A stretch of 64,000 nucleotides of DNA from Mucilaginibacter dorajii (GCF_024808255.1 NZ_JANTYS010000005.1:62001-126000); one strand, 5' to 3'. Counted from the first letter of the stretch, positions 17,607 to 27,597 are shown. Numbers and translations: made by a program. The notes: a model not told the origin generated them from the letters alone.

Positions 17607-18851
17607 ATGAAAATAACTTTATCTCATCCAACCGGCAACCGTAACGTTCGGGCTGTAATCACTGGCCTTGATAAAGCAGAAATGCTTTCGGGTTTTAATA
17701 CAACCCTGGCAGCAAATCCTGATGCCTTATGGATAAAGCTATTGCCCCAAAAGATCCGTACCGAATGGCTTCGCAGATCATACGCATTGCCAAAAGCAAA
17801 AATTCATACCCGACCATTACTCGAACTTGCCAGGATGACCGTTCCTAAGCTGGGCTATACCGATTCCGTGAAACACGAAAAGGGTTGGGCAAGTATTGAC
17901 GCTATTTACCGGGATCTTGACAAGAGTACAGCAAAACAACTTGTGACAAATAAGTTCAAGTTAGATGCAGTTTACGCCTATGAAGATGGTGCCTTAGAAA
18001 CTTTTAAACAGGCAAAAAAACTTGGAATAAAATGTATTTATGATTTACCAATAGCCTATTGGAAAACGGTAAAACAATTAATGACCCAGGAGGCAGATCG
18101 TTTACCCACCTGGGCAGCCACCCTTGGTGGAGGCATAAATGATTCTGACGCCAAGCTGGAGCGGAAAACAGAAGAGTTTGAACTCGCCGACGTTGTGGTT
18201 GGCCCAGGTTCATTTGTAATGGATTCTTTGCCTTGGTATTCAAATAAAAAATTAATTGTATCTCCATTTGGCTCGCCGGAGTTTGATAAAACTTTAAATG
18301 GCAACCTTTATAATTTAAAACCCACTCATAAGCCGCTTCGTGTTTTATTTGCGGGTTCAATGGGCCAGCGTAAGGGACTGGCAGATCTTTTTGCTGCGAT
18401 TAAAAAATTAAACAGTAAAAATGTAGAGTTGGTGGTGATGGGTTCATTACTTGCCCCTGCAGAGTTTTACCGCAGTGAATTGACGGATTTTACCTATGAG
18501 GCAGGCAGGCCACATCAGCAAGTGCTTGAACTAATGCGTACCTGCGATGTATTCTGCCTTCCGTCAATTGTTGAAGGCCGGGCGTTGGTAATGCAAGAGG
18601 CCATGAGCCAGGGCTTACCCTTAATTATAACACCAAACACAGGCGGGGCTGATTTAATTGATGAGGGCGAAACAGGCTTCCTTATACCAACCTGCTCACC
18701 CGAAATTATTGCCGAAAAAATATCCTGGTTTTTAGATAATCGCAATATTTTATCTGAAATGGGCCAAAAAGCCAAAGAAAAAGCGGCTTGCTATACCTGG
18801 GACGCTTACGGCGATAATATAGCACAGGGCCTCACTCAATATTTAAAGTAA
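17607..18851 (+). CDS. Family 4 glycosyltransferase
   Basis: 414-residue GT-B enzyme. N-terminal NRNVRAVITGLDKAEML, and a C-terminal domain with RVLFAGSMGQRKGLADLF, the donor motif PSIVEGRALVMQEAMSQG (E-x7-E near residues 320-330) and TGGADLIDEGETGFLIP. Retaining sugar transfer in EPS repeat-unit assembly. Followed after 25 bases by the polymerase-like gene. Confidence 0.9.
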   Translation: MKITLSHPTGNRNVRAVITGLDKAEMLSGFNTTLAANPDALWIKLLPQKIRTEWLRRSYALPKAKIHTRPLLELARMTVPKLGYTDSVKHEKGWASIDAIYRDLDKSTAKQLVTNKFKLDAVYAYEDGALETFKQAKKLGIKCIYDLPIAYWKTVKQLMTQEADRLPTWAATLGGGINDSDAKLERKTEEFELADVVVGPGSFVMDSLPWYSNKKLIVSPFGSPEFDKTLNGNLYNLKPTHKPLRVLFAGSMGQRKGLADLFAAIKKLNSKNVELVVMGSLLAPAEFYRSELTDFTYEAGRPHQQVLELMRTCDVFCLPSIVEGRALVMQEAMSQGLPLIITPNTGGADLIDEGETGFLIPTCSPEIIAEKISWFLDNRNILSEMGQKAKEKAACYTWDAYGDNIAQGLTQYLK

Positions 18852-18876
18852 TTAAGCTTGAGTTTAACTATTTATC

Positions 18877-20268
18877 ATGTCAACAAGCGAAAAACCTACC
18901 ATTATTAACCTGAACGCGAACAACCCTGCAAATTTAACTTATGTTGCAGAACCGGTTAAGCGAAAAGACCCTAACCTCCTGCTAAAAAGAGGGATATGGG
19001 CTTATTTCCTGCTATTGATATTTGAGGGCGCGCTTCGTAAATGGGTATTACCGGGCTTGTCTACCCCCCTGCTTGTTGTACGCGATCCCTTAGCACTCTG
19101 GTTAGTTTTAGTGGCGTGGAAACGGAACCTGCTACCTTCAAACTTATATGTTACCGGGATGATAGCAATCGGCGCTATTGGTATAGTTACCGCGTTGGCT
19201 TTTGGGCATGGCAATTTTGCGGTTGCAATTTATGGAGCCCGTATCCTAATGTTTCATTTCCCGCTAATGTTTGTAATCGGGAAAGTTTTTGACCGCAATG
19301 ATGTGATAAAATTGGGCAAAGCCACTATTTGGATAACCATACCGATGGCGGTATTAATAGCCATGCAATTTTATAGCCCTCAATCGGCTTTTGTAAACAG
19401 AGGTGTAGGTGGCGATATGAAAGGTGGCGGTTTTGACGGCGCGATGGGCTTTTTCAGGCCCCCTGCTACATTTTCGTTCACAAACGGTACAGCTTTATTC
19501 TTTGGATTTTCTGCTGCTTATGTGTTTTATTTTTGGCTTACACCCAAAAGTATAAACCGCCTGGTGCTAATTGGCGCAACACTTGGGGTGTTAATAGCCA
19601 TCCCCCTATCCATCAGCCGCAGTTTATTATCGCTTGTACTGGCTTGTGTTTTGTTTTCCTTAATCGCAATATCACGTAATCCAAAATATCTTGGCAAAAT
19701 GGTTGTTGCCATTGTTGTGCTTATCATAACTTTTGCGGCACTAAGTCAGCTAAGCGTTTTTGCTACACCTCTTGAAGTTTTCACACACAGATTTACCAGC
19801 GCTAATGAAACCGAGGGTGGCGTTTCCGGAGTATTTGTTGATCGTTTTTTGGGAGGTATGGTGGGTGCAATCATTGAGTCGACCCAAAAGCCCTTTTTTG
19901 GTTATGGAATAGGAATGGGCACCAGTGTTGGCAGTATGCTTATAGCCGGCGATCATACCGTTTACCTGATATCAGAGGGCGAATGGGGACGTTTAATTGG
20001 CGAAATGGGTATTATCATGGGCTTTTCGGTCATTTTCATCAGGATAGCCTTTGTTTTGAATTTAGCCATGGACAGCTTTAAGAAATTATCAATTGGCGAT
20101 TTTTTACCCTGGATGATTTGCAGCATTGGTATCCTGGCAATTATGCAGGGACAATGGGCACAACCTACATCACTTGGCTTTGATGTTATACTCGGCGGTA
20201 TTACTCTTGCCGCACTCCGTACCCCTAATCGCAAATTATGGGCTGTAAAGGCGATTGAAAGAGCTTAA
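18877..20268 (+). CDS. Wzy-like polysaccharide polymerase / O-antigen ligase family membrane protein
   Basis: 463 residues with about ten to twelve membrane segments and a larger periplasmic-type loop after residue 165 (FVNRGVGGDMKGGGFDGAMGFFRPPATFSF), a layout usual for Wzy polymerases and WaaL ligases. A start motif FEGALRKWVLPGLSTPLL precedes the first helices. In this locus, with Wzx and Wzc-like genes and no lipid A genes, block polymerase is the better reading. These families are poorly conserved, so the exact role is inferred. Confidence 0.78.
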   Translation: MSTSEKPTIINLNANNPANLTYVAEPVKRKDPNLLLKRGIWAYFLLLIFEGALRKWVLPGLSTPLLVVRDPLALWLVLVAWKRNLLPSNLYVTGMIAIGAIGIVTALAFGHGNFAVAIYGARILMFHFPLMFVIGKVFDRNDVIKLGKATIWITIPMAVLIAMQFYSPQSAFVNRGVGGDMKGGGFDGAMGFFRPPATFSFTNGTALFFGFSAAYVFYFWLTPKSINRLVLIGATLGVLIAIPLSISRSLLSLVLACVLFSLIAISRNPKYLGKMVVAIVVLIITFAALSQLSVFATPLEVFTHRFTSANETEGGVSGVFVDRFLGGMVGAIIESTQKPFFGYGIGMGTSVGSMLIAGDHTVYLISEGEWGRLIGEMGIIMGFSVIFIRIAFVLNLAMDSFKKLSIGDFLPWMICSIGILAIMQGQWAQPTSLGFDVILGGITLAALRTPNRKLWAVKAIERA

Positions 20269-20320
20269 GCATATCGACCATTTAATTAACAACCCCTATT
20301 AAACACATAATTATACCCCT

Positions 20321-20932
20321 ATGATAGTAAATAATTTTAGTGTACCAGAAACTACAGCCTCCTCCTACGCTGTAACTATCGATGAGTTGATAGATGTATT
20401 ATCAAAAAGCAAACAACTTGAAGAAAATATATTAGCAGCGGGAGCAGCAATAAAACAAGCCATTCTTAATGGCGGTAAGCTAATAACCTGCGGAAACGGT
20501 GGCAGCGCAGCGGACGCATTGCACCTTAGTGAAGAATTGGTTGGCCGTTATAAAGCAGAGCGGAGAAGCCTTCCGGCCATTTGCCTTAATGCCGATGTTA
20601 CCGCAATCACCTGTATAGGCAACGACTATGGCTTCGACGCTATTTACTCCAGGCAATTACAAGGGCTTGGTAAGCCAGGAGATGTATTGGTAGGTTTTAG
20701 TACCAGCGGTAATAGTGCCAATATCATTGAGGTTTTTATCCAGGCTTATAAACAAAACATAACTACCATATTTTTAGGTGGCAAAAATGGCGGCGCATTA
20801 AAAGGTACCTGCGATCATGAAATTATAATCCCAAGCAATACCACTGCGCGCATCCAGGAGATGCATACGCTGATACTACACCAATGGCTTGAAGATTTAG
20901 ACATTACTGACTGGAGCACCCTAAACTTTTAA
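20321..20932 (+). CDS. gmhA: D-sedoheptulose 7-phosphate isomerase
   Basis: 203-residue SIS-domain enzyme that converts sedoheptulose 7-phosphate to D-glycero-D-manno-heptose 7-phosphate. Visible motifs: CGNGGSAADALHLSEELVGRY with the catalytic Glu, NDYGFDAIYSRQL, GFSTSGNSANIIE for phosphate binding, and MHTLILHQW with the catalytic His. Length fits GmhA (about 190-200). It is two bases upstream of a heptose 7-phosphate kinase gene and near a GT9 heptosyltransferase, so heptose is probably a constituent of the polymer. Confidence 0.94.
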   Translation: MIVNNFSVPETTASSYAVTIDELIDVLSKSKQLEENILAAGAAIKQAILNGGKLITCGNGGSAADALHLSEELVGRYKAERRSLPAICLNADVTAITCIGNDYGFDAIYSRQLQGLGKPGDVLVGFSTSGNSANIIEVFIQAYKQNITTIFLGGKNGGALKGTCDHEIIIPSNTTARIQEMHTLILHQWLEDLDITDWSTLNF

Positions 20933-20934
20933 TT

Positions 20935-21942
20935 ATGAACCTATCCTATTTACTAAAAGAGCTTAGCACGGTTAAAGTACTCGTTATTGGCGATTTAATG
21001 CTTGACCATTATATATGGGGTAATGTACACCGTATATCGCCAGAGGCACCGGTGCCGGTTGTACAGGTTAATAAAGATACCTACACAGCGGGTGGCGCGG
21101 CCAATGTGGCGCTAAATCTCTCAAATTTGGGTGCGAAAACTGCTGTAATGGGGCATTGTGGTACGGATGAAGCCGGCAAACGCCTTGTAGGAATACTTGC
21201 TAATAAGAATGTTAAATACATATTGCCCGAATTACTTTTTCAGGCACCTACAATTGTCAAAACACGGGTTATTGTTCATTCCCAACAACTCTGCCGTATT
21301 GACCGCGAGGACACCCGTGAGTGTTATAACATTGACTCGGCCCCTGGTTTCGAAAAAATGTTATTCCAGGCAATGTCTGAAGTTGATGCCGTAATCGTAT
21401 CTGATTATGCTAAAGGGGTTATCTCACAATCGCTGCTTGATTCTGTTTTAACGGCAGCACGCAAACTACCCAACTTATTGGTAGCTGTTGACCCTAAGCC
21501 TGCACGCCGGCTTATATTTCGCGATGTAGGCTTACTTACCCCAAACCGTTCTGAAGCGCTGGCATTGGCAGAACTGCCTGAATTAGCACCAGATGAAAAA
21601 TATCCCCTGGAAAAAATATGTGAGCGCATACACGATATCTATAGCCCCGAAATATTGATTGTAACACTTGGTGCCGAAGGGATGGCTATAAGCCAAAGCG
21701 GTAAAGTAGTTGAACTTTTACCAACAGTAGCCCGGCAGGTGTTTGACGTATCTGGCGCAGGAGATACCGTAATAGCCACTTTAACAGCCGCACTGGCAAG
21801 TGGTGCCCCTGCCGCGGAAGCAGCCAGGTTAGCCAACGCGGCCGCCGGCTGTGTGGTTGCTCATGTTGGTACTGCGCCGGTAACCTACAGTGAGCTTGAA
21901 GAATGGCTGTTGAAGGCCGATATGGATTATCAAAGCATTTAA
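20935..21942 (+). CDS. D-glycero-beta-D-manno-heptose-7-phosphate kinase (kinase domain only)
   Basis: 335-residue PfkB-type kinase matching the N-terminal half of HldE (RfaE domain I): GDLMLDHYIWGNVHRISPEAP, TAGGAANVALNLSNLG, VDPKP, LTPNRSE and the catalytic DVSGAGDTVIATL. The C-terminal nucleotidyltransferase domain of bifunctional HldE (about 475 residues) is absent, so activation to the nucleotide heptose needs a separate enzyme that is not in the window. Tightly linked to gmhA. Confidence 0.92.
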   Translation: MNLSYLLKELSTVKVLVIGDLMLDHYIWGNVHRISPEAPVPVVQVNKDTYTAGGAANVALNLSNLGAKTAVMGHCGTDEAGKRLVGILANKNVKYILPELLFQAPTIVKTRVIVHSQQLCRIDREDTRECYNIDSAPGFEKMLFQAMSEVDAVIVSDYAKGVISQSLLDSVLTAARKLPNLLVAVDPKPARRLIFRDVGLLTPNRSEALALAELPELAPDEKYPLEKICERIHDIYSPEILIVTLGAEGMAISQSGKVVELLPTVARQVFDVSGAGDTVIATLTAALASGAPAAEAARLANAAAGCVVAHVGTAPVTYSELEEWLLKADMDYQSI

Positions 21943-21968
21943 CAAACAATTATATCTCATCAGCATCC

Positions 21969-23081
21969 ATGAATATTTCAAAAAACAACAAGGTACTTAT
22001 TTACCGGTTAGGCAGTCTCGGCGATACAGTGATGGCCTTGCCTTGTTTTCATGAAATAAAAAACTCGTTTCCTGATGCCGATATTACGCTGCTTACCAAT
22101 AAACCGGTAATGGCTAAGGCAGCAGCAATTGAAGCTATTTTAGGTACCGGATACTTTTTTAACCGCACTATAAACTATCCGGTAGGCACCCGTAACCCAG
22201 GACAGTTACTGGATATTATCAAACAAATTCGTGCACTTAAAATCGACACCGTTATTAATATCACAGCTATTCGGTCCAAAAAGGCACTATTAAGAGATAA
22301 GCTATTTTTTAAAGCCGCGGGCGTTAGCAATTTGATTGGCTTTGATGTTCAAAATCGAGATTTATCTATCAGCGTTGATCCTACAACTGGTGTTAACGAA
22401 TGGGAGGCAAAAAGGCTGGCAAGACGTATAAACGTCTTGGGCGATGTCGACCTTGATGATGAGCGTAACTGGGATTTACACCTTAACAAACAAGAACTGG
22501 CAGTAGCCCAAAACTACGCGGATCAGCTGTCCACTCAAAAGCAAATTATAGCAATATCAACAGGTACAAAAAACCAGTCAAATGATTGGGGGATCAACAA
22601 CTGGCAGTTGCTTTTAGCTCAATTATCAAATAAACTTCCTGGCTGGAAATTAATGGTAATTGGCGCTCCCGATGAGGCAGCCGTTGCTGAACAATGCATC
22701 CAATCCTGGGGAAAAGAGGCAGTTAACCTTTGCGGCAAAACAACGCCCAGGGAATCGGCCGCTATATTAAAGAATGCAACCGTATTTGTAGGGCACGACA
22801 GCGGCCCAATACACCTTGCAGCGGCCGTAGGCGTACCATGTGTAGGCATCTATTCTGCCCGTAACATGCCAGGGCAGTGGTTCCCAAAAGGCAAAAACAA
22901 CCAGATCCTTTACAAACTTCCGGAATGCGCGGGCTGTGGTCTGGAGGTTTGTATAATCCAACAAAAAAAATGCATCCTGTCTATCTCTGTAGATGAGGTA
23001 ATCAATGCTGTAAGTTTAGCCATCAATCAGCAAATAAAATCTTCAATAATAAACCACTCATTTACATACTTACAAATATGA
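21969..23081 (+). CDS. Family 9 glycosyltransferase (ADP-heptose:LPS heptosyltransferase-like)
   Basis: 370-residue GT9 protein. N-terminal KVLIYRLGSLGDTVMALP is the family signature; the C-terminal half has VGHDSGPIHLAAAVGVPCVGIYSAR and a cysteine cluster CAGCGLEVC. An in-frame ATG at 21903 would add 22 residues but overlaps the kinase gene and precedes the conserved strand, so 21969 was chosen. With gmhA and the kinase upstream it likely transfers a heptose. Overlaps the next gene by four bases. Confidence 0.9.
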   Translation: MNISKNNKVLIYRLGSLGDTVMALPCFHEIKNSFPDADITLLTNKPVMAKAAAIEAILGTGYFFNRTINYPVGTRNPGQLLDIIKQIRALKIDTVINITAIRSKKALLRDKLFFKAAGVSNLIGFDVQNRDLSISVDPTTGVNEWEAKRLARRINVLGDVDLDDERNWDLHLNKQELAVAQNYADQLSTQKQIIAISTGTKNQSNDWGINNWQLLLAQLSNKLPGWKLMVIGAPDEAAVAEQCIQSWGKEAVNLCGKTTPRESAAILKNATVFVGHDSGPIHLAAAVGVPCVGIYSARNMPGQWFPKGKNNQILYKLPECAGCGLEVCIIQQKKCILSISVDEVINAVSLAINQQIKSSIINHSFTYLQI

Positions 23082-24286
23082 GAGTACTTCACGTTATAAG
23101 TAGTATGGACCCAAAAACCGGGGGCGTTTGTGAAGCGGTAAGGATTTTTGCAAATGGGCTTGAAGATTTAGGTGTTACCAATGAAGTAGTTAGTGTAGAT
23201 TCTGAGCACTTTACTAACCATGACAAATACATCAGTCATCTTTTAGGGCCGGCAAAGAACGCCTGGTTTTATAGTAAAAAATTATTGCCCTGGCTTATCG
23301 ATAACGTTAACAGATTTGATACCGTTGTGGTTCACGGTTTATGGCTGTATCATGGATATGCAGTAAAACAAGCTTTTTCCATGTTAAAACAATGGAACAA
23401 AAGTGAGAAGCCGCCTAAGTTATTTGTTATGCCGCATGGCATGCTAGACCCCTATTTTCAGCGGGCAAAAGGTAGGAGGCTAAAAGCCGTCAGAAACATA
23501 ATATACTGGGGATTAATTGAAAAAAAACTCATTCACCTGGCAGACGAAATTTTATTTACCTGCGAAACAGAACGAATACTTGCCCGAGAGCCTTTCTGGC
23601 CATATAAACCCAAAATGGAGACTATTGTTGGCCTGGGGGTAGTTACTCCCCCAGCCTACAATACAACGATGGGCGAACTTTTTAGAAATACAATACCAGA
23701 CCTTTGTAACAGCCCCTATTTGCTGTTCTTAAGCAGAATACATGAAAAAAAAGGAACAGATATGCTGATAAGCGCTTATGAAAAACTGGTTGAAGAGTAT
23801 GCGGGCAGAACAGAAAAAGGTAGCATAAACACTTTACCCAAACTAATCATAGCCGGGCCCGGGCTTGATAGCGTTTATGGCCTGCAAATGCAGCAAAAGG
23901 TGTTAAAATCTAAATTTTTAGATAAGATGGTCTATTTTCCGGGAATGCTCACAGGGGCGGCAAAATGGGGAGCGTTTTATGGCTGCGAGGCATTTGTACT
24001 TCCAAGCCACCAGGAAAATTTTGGAATAGCGGTTGTAGAAGCCTTAACATGCAATAAGCCTGTGTTAATATCCAATCAGGTAAACATTTGGCGGGAGATA
24101 CATGATGGAGGGGCTGCGGTAGTTGCCGAGGACACCAATGACGGCACTTATTCAATGCTCTTTAACTGGAGTTGTTTATCGCCGGCCGATAAAAAAAAAA
24201 TGGCGGAACAGGCATGGGTTTGCTACGAAAAGCATTTTGAAATCAATACCGTACTAAACCGGTTTCATCAAATTTTAACCAATTAA
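23078..24286 (+). CDS. Family 4 glycosyltransferase
   Basis: 402-residue GT-B enzyme. N-terminal HVISSMDPKTGGVCEAVRIFANGL, middle VVHGLWLYHGYAVKQA and MPHGMLDPYFQRAKG, and donor domain YLLFLSRIHEKKGTDMLI with PSHQENFGIAVVEAL (E-x7-E near residue 312). The HGLW and HGMLDPY motifs are common in EPS/colanic-acid type transferases. Start codon overlaps the stop of the GT9 gene. Confidence 0.92.
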   Translation: MRVLHVISSMDPKTGGVCEAVRIFANGLEDLGVTNEVVSVDSEHFTNHDKYISHLLGPAKNAWFYSKKLLPWLIDNVNRFDTVVVHGLWLYHGYAVKQAFSMLKQWNKSEKPPKLFVMPHGMLDPYFQRAKGRRLKAVRNIIYWGLIEKKLIHLADEILFTCETERILAREPFWPYKPKMETIVGLGVVTPPAYNTTMGELFRNTIPDLCNSPYLLFLSRIHEKKGTDMLISAYEKLVEEYAGRTEKGSINTLPKLIIAGPGLDSVYGLQMQQKVLKSKFLDKMVYFPGMLTGAAKWGAFYGCEAFVLPSHQENFGIAVVEALTCNKPVLISNQVNIWREIHDGGAAVVAEDTNDGTYSMLFNWSCLSPADKKKMAEQAWVCYEKHFEINTVLNRFHQILTN

Positions 24287-24331
24287 AACTATAGCAAAAC
24301 AGCTGCTTGGTTTTTCAAAAAAAGAATTATA

Positions 24332-24931
24332 ATGTTTTCATACCATAGCAAAGACAGTACTGATGGCTATCTACGTCCGGTTTTTTCACTCACCAATAAA
24401 TTAAGGAGATTGGCCTGGAACATGGCATGGCTTTTTTTATGCAGGTGGACCCCTAAACCAATGCATAAATGGCGTGTATTGGTGGTAAGGGCCTTTGGTG
24501 GTAAAATTGGCAACCAAAATGTGATATATCCCAGCTGCATCATATGGGCACCATGGCTATTAGAAACAGAAGATATAGTTACCATTGGGCCCGGGGTGGA
24601 GATTTATAATCCAGGCGGAGTTTATTTAGGCCACCATGCCATCCTCTCGCAAAATTCATATCTATGCGGTGCTACTCATGATTACAATACCGCCGATTTT
24701 ACCTACATCATGAAACAGATTATCATAGCTCCTTATGCCTGGATCTGTTCAAAAGCGATTGTATTACCAGGTGTTCGCTGTATGGAGGGAAGTGTTTTGG
24801 GGGCTGCATCGGTAACATCACGTGATTTGGAACCGTGGACGGTATACGGCGGGCATCCGGCAAAATCTTTGAAAAAACGGACTAATTTTTTGGATAACCT
24901 AAAACTTGAAAATAATGAAGCCAGGTATTGA
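24332..24931 (+). CDS. Colanic-acid-type acetyltransferase (WcaF-like, left-handed beta helix)
   Basis: 199 residues. The hexapeptide-repeat region spans about 65-170 (VIYPSCIIWAPWLLETEDIVTIGPGVEIYN, GAVSL-like GAASVTSRDL) and the C-terminal VYGGHPAKSLKKR, where GxPAK is diagnostic for this acetyl-CoA-dependent family. Predicted cytoplasmic O-acetylation of a sugar in the repeat unit. It overlaps the following oxidoreductase gene, suggesting coupled translation. Confidence 0.88.
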   Translation: MFSYHSKDSTDGYLRPVFSLTNKLRRLAWNMAWLFLCRWTPKPMHKWRVLVVRAFGGKIGNQNVIYPSCIIWAPWLLETEDIVTIGPGVEIYNPGGVYLGHHAILSQNSYLCGATHDYNTADFTYIMKQIIIAPYAWICSKAIVLPGVRCMEGSVLGAASVTSRDLEPWTVYGGHPAKSLKKRTNFLDNLKLENNEARY

Positions 24932-26618
24932 ATCATCAAATTTTGATTTATGTATTATAGGCAGCGGGCCTGCCGGAATTATTACCGCGCTTGAATACGC
25001 GCGTTTAAACCCGTTTGAAAATGTATTATTGGTTGAATATGGTTTGGGCAACCTGGCGGAAAACAGTTTAGATAATTCAATAAAGATAAATAATGATATA
25101 AATCATCACCCACCTGCGGAATGCACCAATAAAGGATTAGGAGGTACCTCTGCAACCTGGGGCGGACGCTGCGTGATGTATGATGAGATAGATTTTATTG
25201 ATCGCCCTATTTTAAACGGCGGTTGTACCTGGGACGGCGCAATATTTAAAGACATCAAAACTTACATTCCTATTGCGGCAAGATATTTTGAATGTGGCAA
25301 CCCCAATTTTAATATAACTTCTACGTCGCAATTGACAAAAAGAACTATAGCTGAAGGCTTTAAACAAGGTGTAGTAACCGACGATACACTGGAACGCTAT
25401 AGCATGCCAACGCGCTTTGGCCAACGTTACCATGCAGATATTGAATCGCAAAAAAACCTGACATTACTACAGGGATATGAAGCGCGAAGCTTTTCAGAGC
25501 CGGATAAAGATGGGAAAATCAGTTTTTTAACAATAAGGCAAGTAGGCACTGGGCAGTTAGTAAAAATTTCGGCTTGTAAATTTGTACTAACGGCCGGCGC
25601 ACAGGAAAGCACCCGTATACTGTTACGCAACACGCAAATATTTAACAAATTAAAGGCAACTCCCGGTACTTTGGGTAAATATTACCAGGGTCACTTATCG
25701 GGCAAAATAGCTACAGTAAAGTTTTACGGCGACCCAGATAAAACAGATTATTCTTTTGGCCGGGATTCAGACGGGACTTATTTCAGGCGTCGGTTTCAGT
25801 TTTCAACCAACTTTTTAAAAGATAACAATTTGTTGAATACAGCAATATGGCTGGATAATCCGCTGTATTTTGACCCCAAGCACCGCAGTGGGGCTATGTC
25901 ATTCATGTATATGGCCATGATAACTCCAATATTGGGCAAAAGGCTCGCTCCTCCTGCTATAGCGCATTCTATTACAAAAGGTAAGGTTTATAAGGTAGCT
26001 ACCCATCTTGGCAATATCCTAAAAGATCTGCCAGGATCGTTATTAAAACCGGCAGCCATCTTTTACAAAAGATATTGTGTTAGCAGGAAGCTACCCGGTA
26101 TCTTCTTATTCAGCCCCCAAAACACTTACGCGTTACATTTTCATGCCGAACAAATACCCTTTGAAGGAAATTGTATGAAGCTGGATGCCGATGGGGAAAC
26201 ATTAGTTATAGATTACTCACTAACAGATGCGGATGTATCATCAGTGATAACACTTCACGATGTGCTTGATAAATGGTTAAGAAATTGTGGCTGCGGAGAA
26301 CTTCAGTATTGGTTTGGTAAAGAGGAATTATCATCAGCTATAAAAAGCATGTCAAAAGATGGCCTGCATCAATCCGGTACAACAAGAATTGCAGATACCC
26401 CAGAGGATGGTGTGGTTGACAAAAACCTTAAAGTATGGGGAACCGAGAACATTTACGTGTGCAGCAGCTCTGTATTCCCTACTTCCGGCCAGGCCAACCC
26501 TACTTTTCTGCTGGGCACATTTGCTGCGCGACTGGCACGTCATTTAACCACCACCAAAGTAAATGAAAATGTACTTAACAATACAAAAACCTATTCGGCC
26601 GCTGCTTTAACTACATAG
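24915..26618 (+). CDS. GMC-family FAD-dependent oxidoreductase
   Basis: About 567 residues from the ATG at 24915; a TTG at 24906 is an alternative three codons upstream. FAD-binding motif LCIIGSGPAGIITALEYAR at about residues 12-30, a GGTSATWGGR loop, and the GMC C-terminal domain with HQSGTTRI (about 484) and FPTSGQANPTFLLGTFAARLA. GMC enzymes oxidise alcohols, including sugar hydroxyls. The family is unusual inside an EPS biosynthetic locus; it may oxidise a sugar or lipid-linked intermediate. Two bases precede the next glycosyltransferase gene. Confidence 0.88.
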   Translation: MKPGIESSNFDLCIIGSGPAGIITALEYARLNPFENVLLVEYGLGNLAENSLDNSIKINNDINHHPPAECTNKGLGGTSATWGGRCVMYDEIDFIDRPILNGGCTWDGAIFKDIKTYIPIAARYFECGNPNFNITSTSQLTKRTIAEGFKQGVVTDDTLERYSMPTRFGQRYHADIESQKNLTLLQGYEARSFSEPDKDGKISFLTIRQVGTGQLVKISACKFVLTAGAQESTRILLRNTQIFNKLKATPGTLGKYYQGHLSGKIATVKFYGDPDKTDYSFGRDSDGTYFRRRFQFSTNFLKDNNLLNTAIWLDNPLYFDPKHRSGAMSFMYMAMITPILGKRLAPPAIAHSITKGKVYKVATHLGNILKDLPGSLLKPAAIFYKRYCVSRKLPGIFLFSPQNTYALHFHAEQIPFEGNCMKLDADGETLVIDYSLTDADVSSVITLHDVLDKWLRNCGCGELQYWFGKEELSSAIKSMSKDGLHQSGTTRIADTPEDGVVDKNLKVWGTENIYVCSSSVFPTSGQANPTFLLGTFAARLARHLTTTKVNENVLNNTKTYSAAALTT

Positions 26619-26620
26619 AA

Positions 26621-27499
26621 ATGATATCTGTAATTATACTTACAAAAAACGAAGAAACCGACTTGCCGGTATGCCTGAGGTCACTATCGTGGACCGACGA
26701 CGTTCACATTCTGGACTCACTTAGTACAGACAGAACTTGTGAAATAGCACTACAACATGATGCCCGGGTGTGGGTTAATCCTTTTCAAAGTTTTGGTACG
26801 CAGCGCAACTATGCCCTTAAAAACATCATTGTTAAATATGATTGGATCTTGTTTTTAGATGCTGATGAGGTTGCTACTCCCGAATTTGTCAATGAAATAA
26901 AACTGGCAACAACTACCGCAAGCCAGGATGTTGCCGGCTTTTACTGCTGCTGGAAAATGATGCTTGAAGGAAAATGGCTCAAAAAATGCGATAATTTCCC
27001 CAAATGGCAACTGCGCTTATTACGTAAAGGCAGGGTAACATATACCGATTTTGGACATGGGCAAAAAGAAGACAAGGTTATGGGCCAGGTACTATATATC
27101 AAAGCGCCCTATCTTCATTTTGGATTTTCAAAAGGCTGGGCACATTGGATAGAGCGACATAACAGGTATTCAACCTTAGAGGCAATAGCCCGCTTAGATA
27201 CAGCGCCGCCCATCAGAAATATTTTCAACAAACATGGCAGTACCCGTAACCCGGCGTTAAAATCCTGGATGGCTAAAGTTCCCGGCTGGCCTTTGCTAAG
27301 GTTTTTACAAGCTTATATTTTTAATCTTGGTTTTACAGAGGGTTTGCCAGGGCTCACTTATTGCATCAACATCGCATTTTATGAACATATGATCGTCATA
27401 AAAAAAAGGGAGATCCTTCTAAAGCGAAAAACCAAAAGCAGTAAAGTGAAATCCGAAGTAATAATAAACAATAAAGTTCAAGTGGAGCTTAACTCTTAA
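26621..27499 (+). CDS. Family 2 glycosyltransferase (WaaE/KdtX-like)
   Basis: 292 residues: ISVIILTKNEETDLPVCLRSL, DSLSTDRTCEIA, and the metal/donor motif FLDADEV near residue 80, then WQLRLLRKGRVTYTDFGHGQKE. This arrangement belongs to the GT2 branch that contains the LPS-core beta-1,4-glucosyltransferase WaaE. In this locus an EPS role is more likely. It is the last gene of the tightly packed central block; a 98-base gap follows. Confidence 0.9.
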   Translation: MISVIILTKNEETDLPVCLRSLSWTDDVHILDSLSTDRTCEIALQHDARVWVNPFQSFGTQRNYALKNIIVKYDWILFLDADEVATPEFVNEIKLATTTASQDVAGFYCCWKMMLEGKWLKKCDNFPKWQLRLLRKGRVTYTDFGHGQKEDKVMGQVLYIKAPYLHFGFSKGWAHWIERHNRYSTLEAIARLDTAPPIRNIFNKHGSTRNPALKSWMAKVPGWPLLRFLQAYIFNLGFTEGLPGLTYCINIAFYEHMIVIKKREILLKRKTKSSKVKSEVIINNKVQVELNS

Positions 27500-27597
27500 G
27501 CAATGCCTGTAAAGCTCAATATTTCAAGAGGTTAAAGCAAAGTTCCCTCCATCAAAAATAAAGCAGTCGCTATAATTCCAACCTAAACCAACACTGT

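Noticed and set aside
21903..21968. Longer N-terminus for the GT9 transferase
   Set aside because: It overlaps the kinase gene and adds residues before the conserved first strand; ATG 21969 fits the family.
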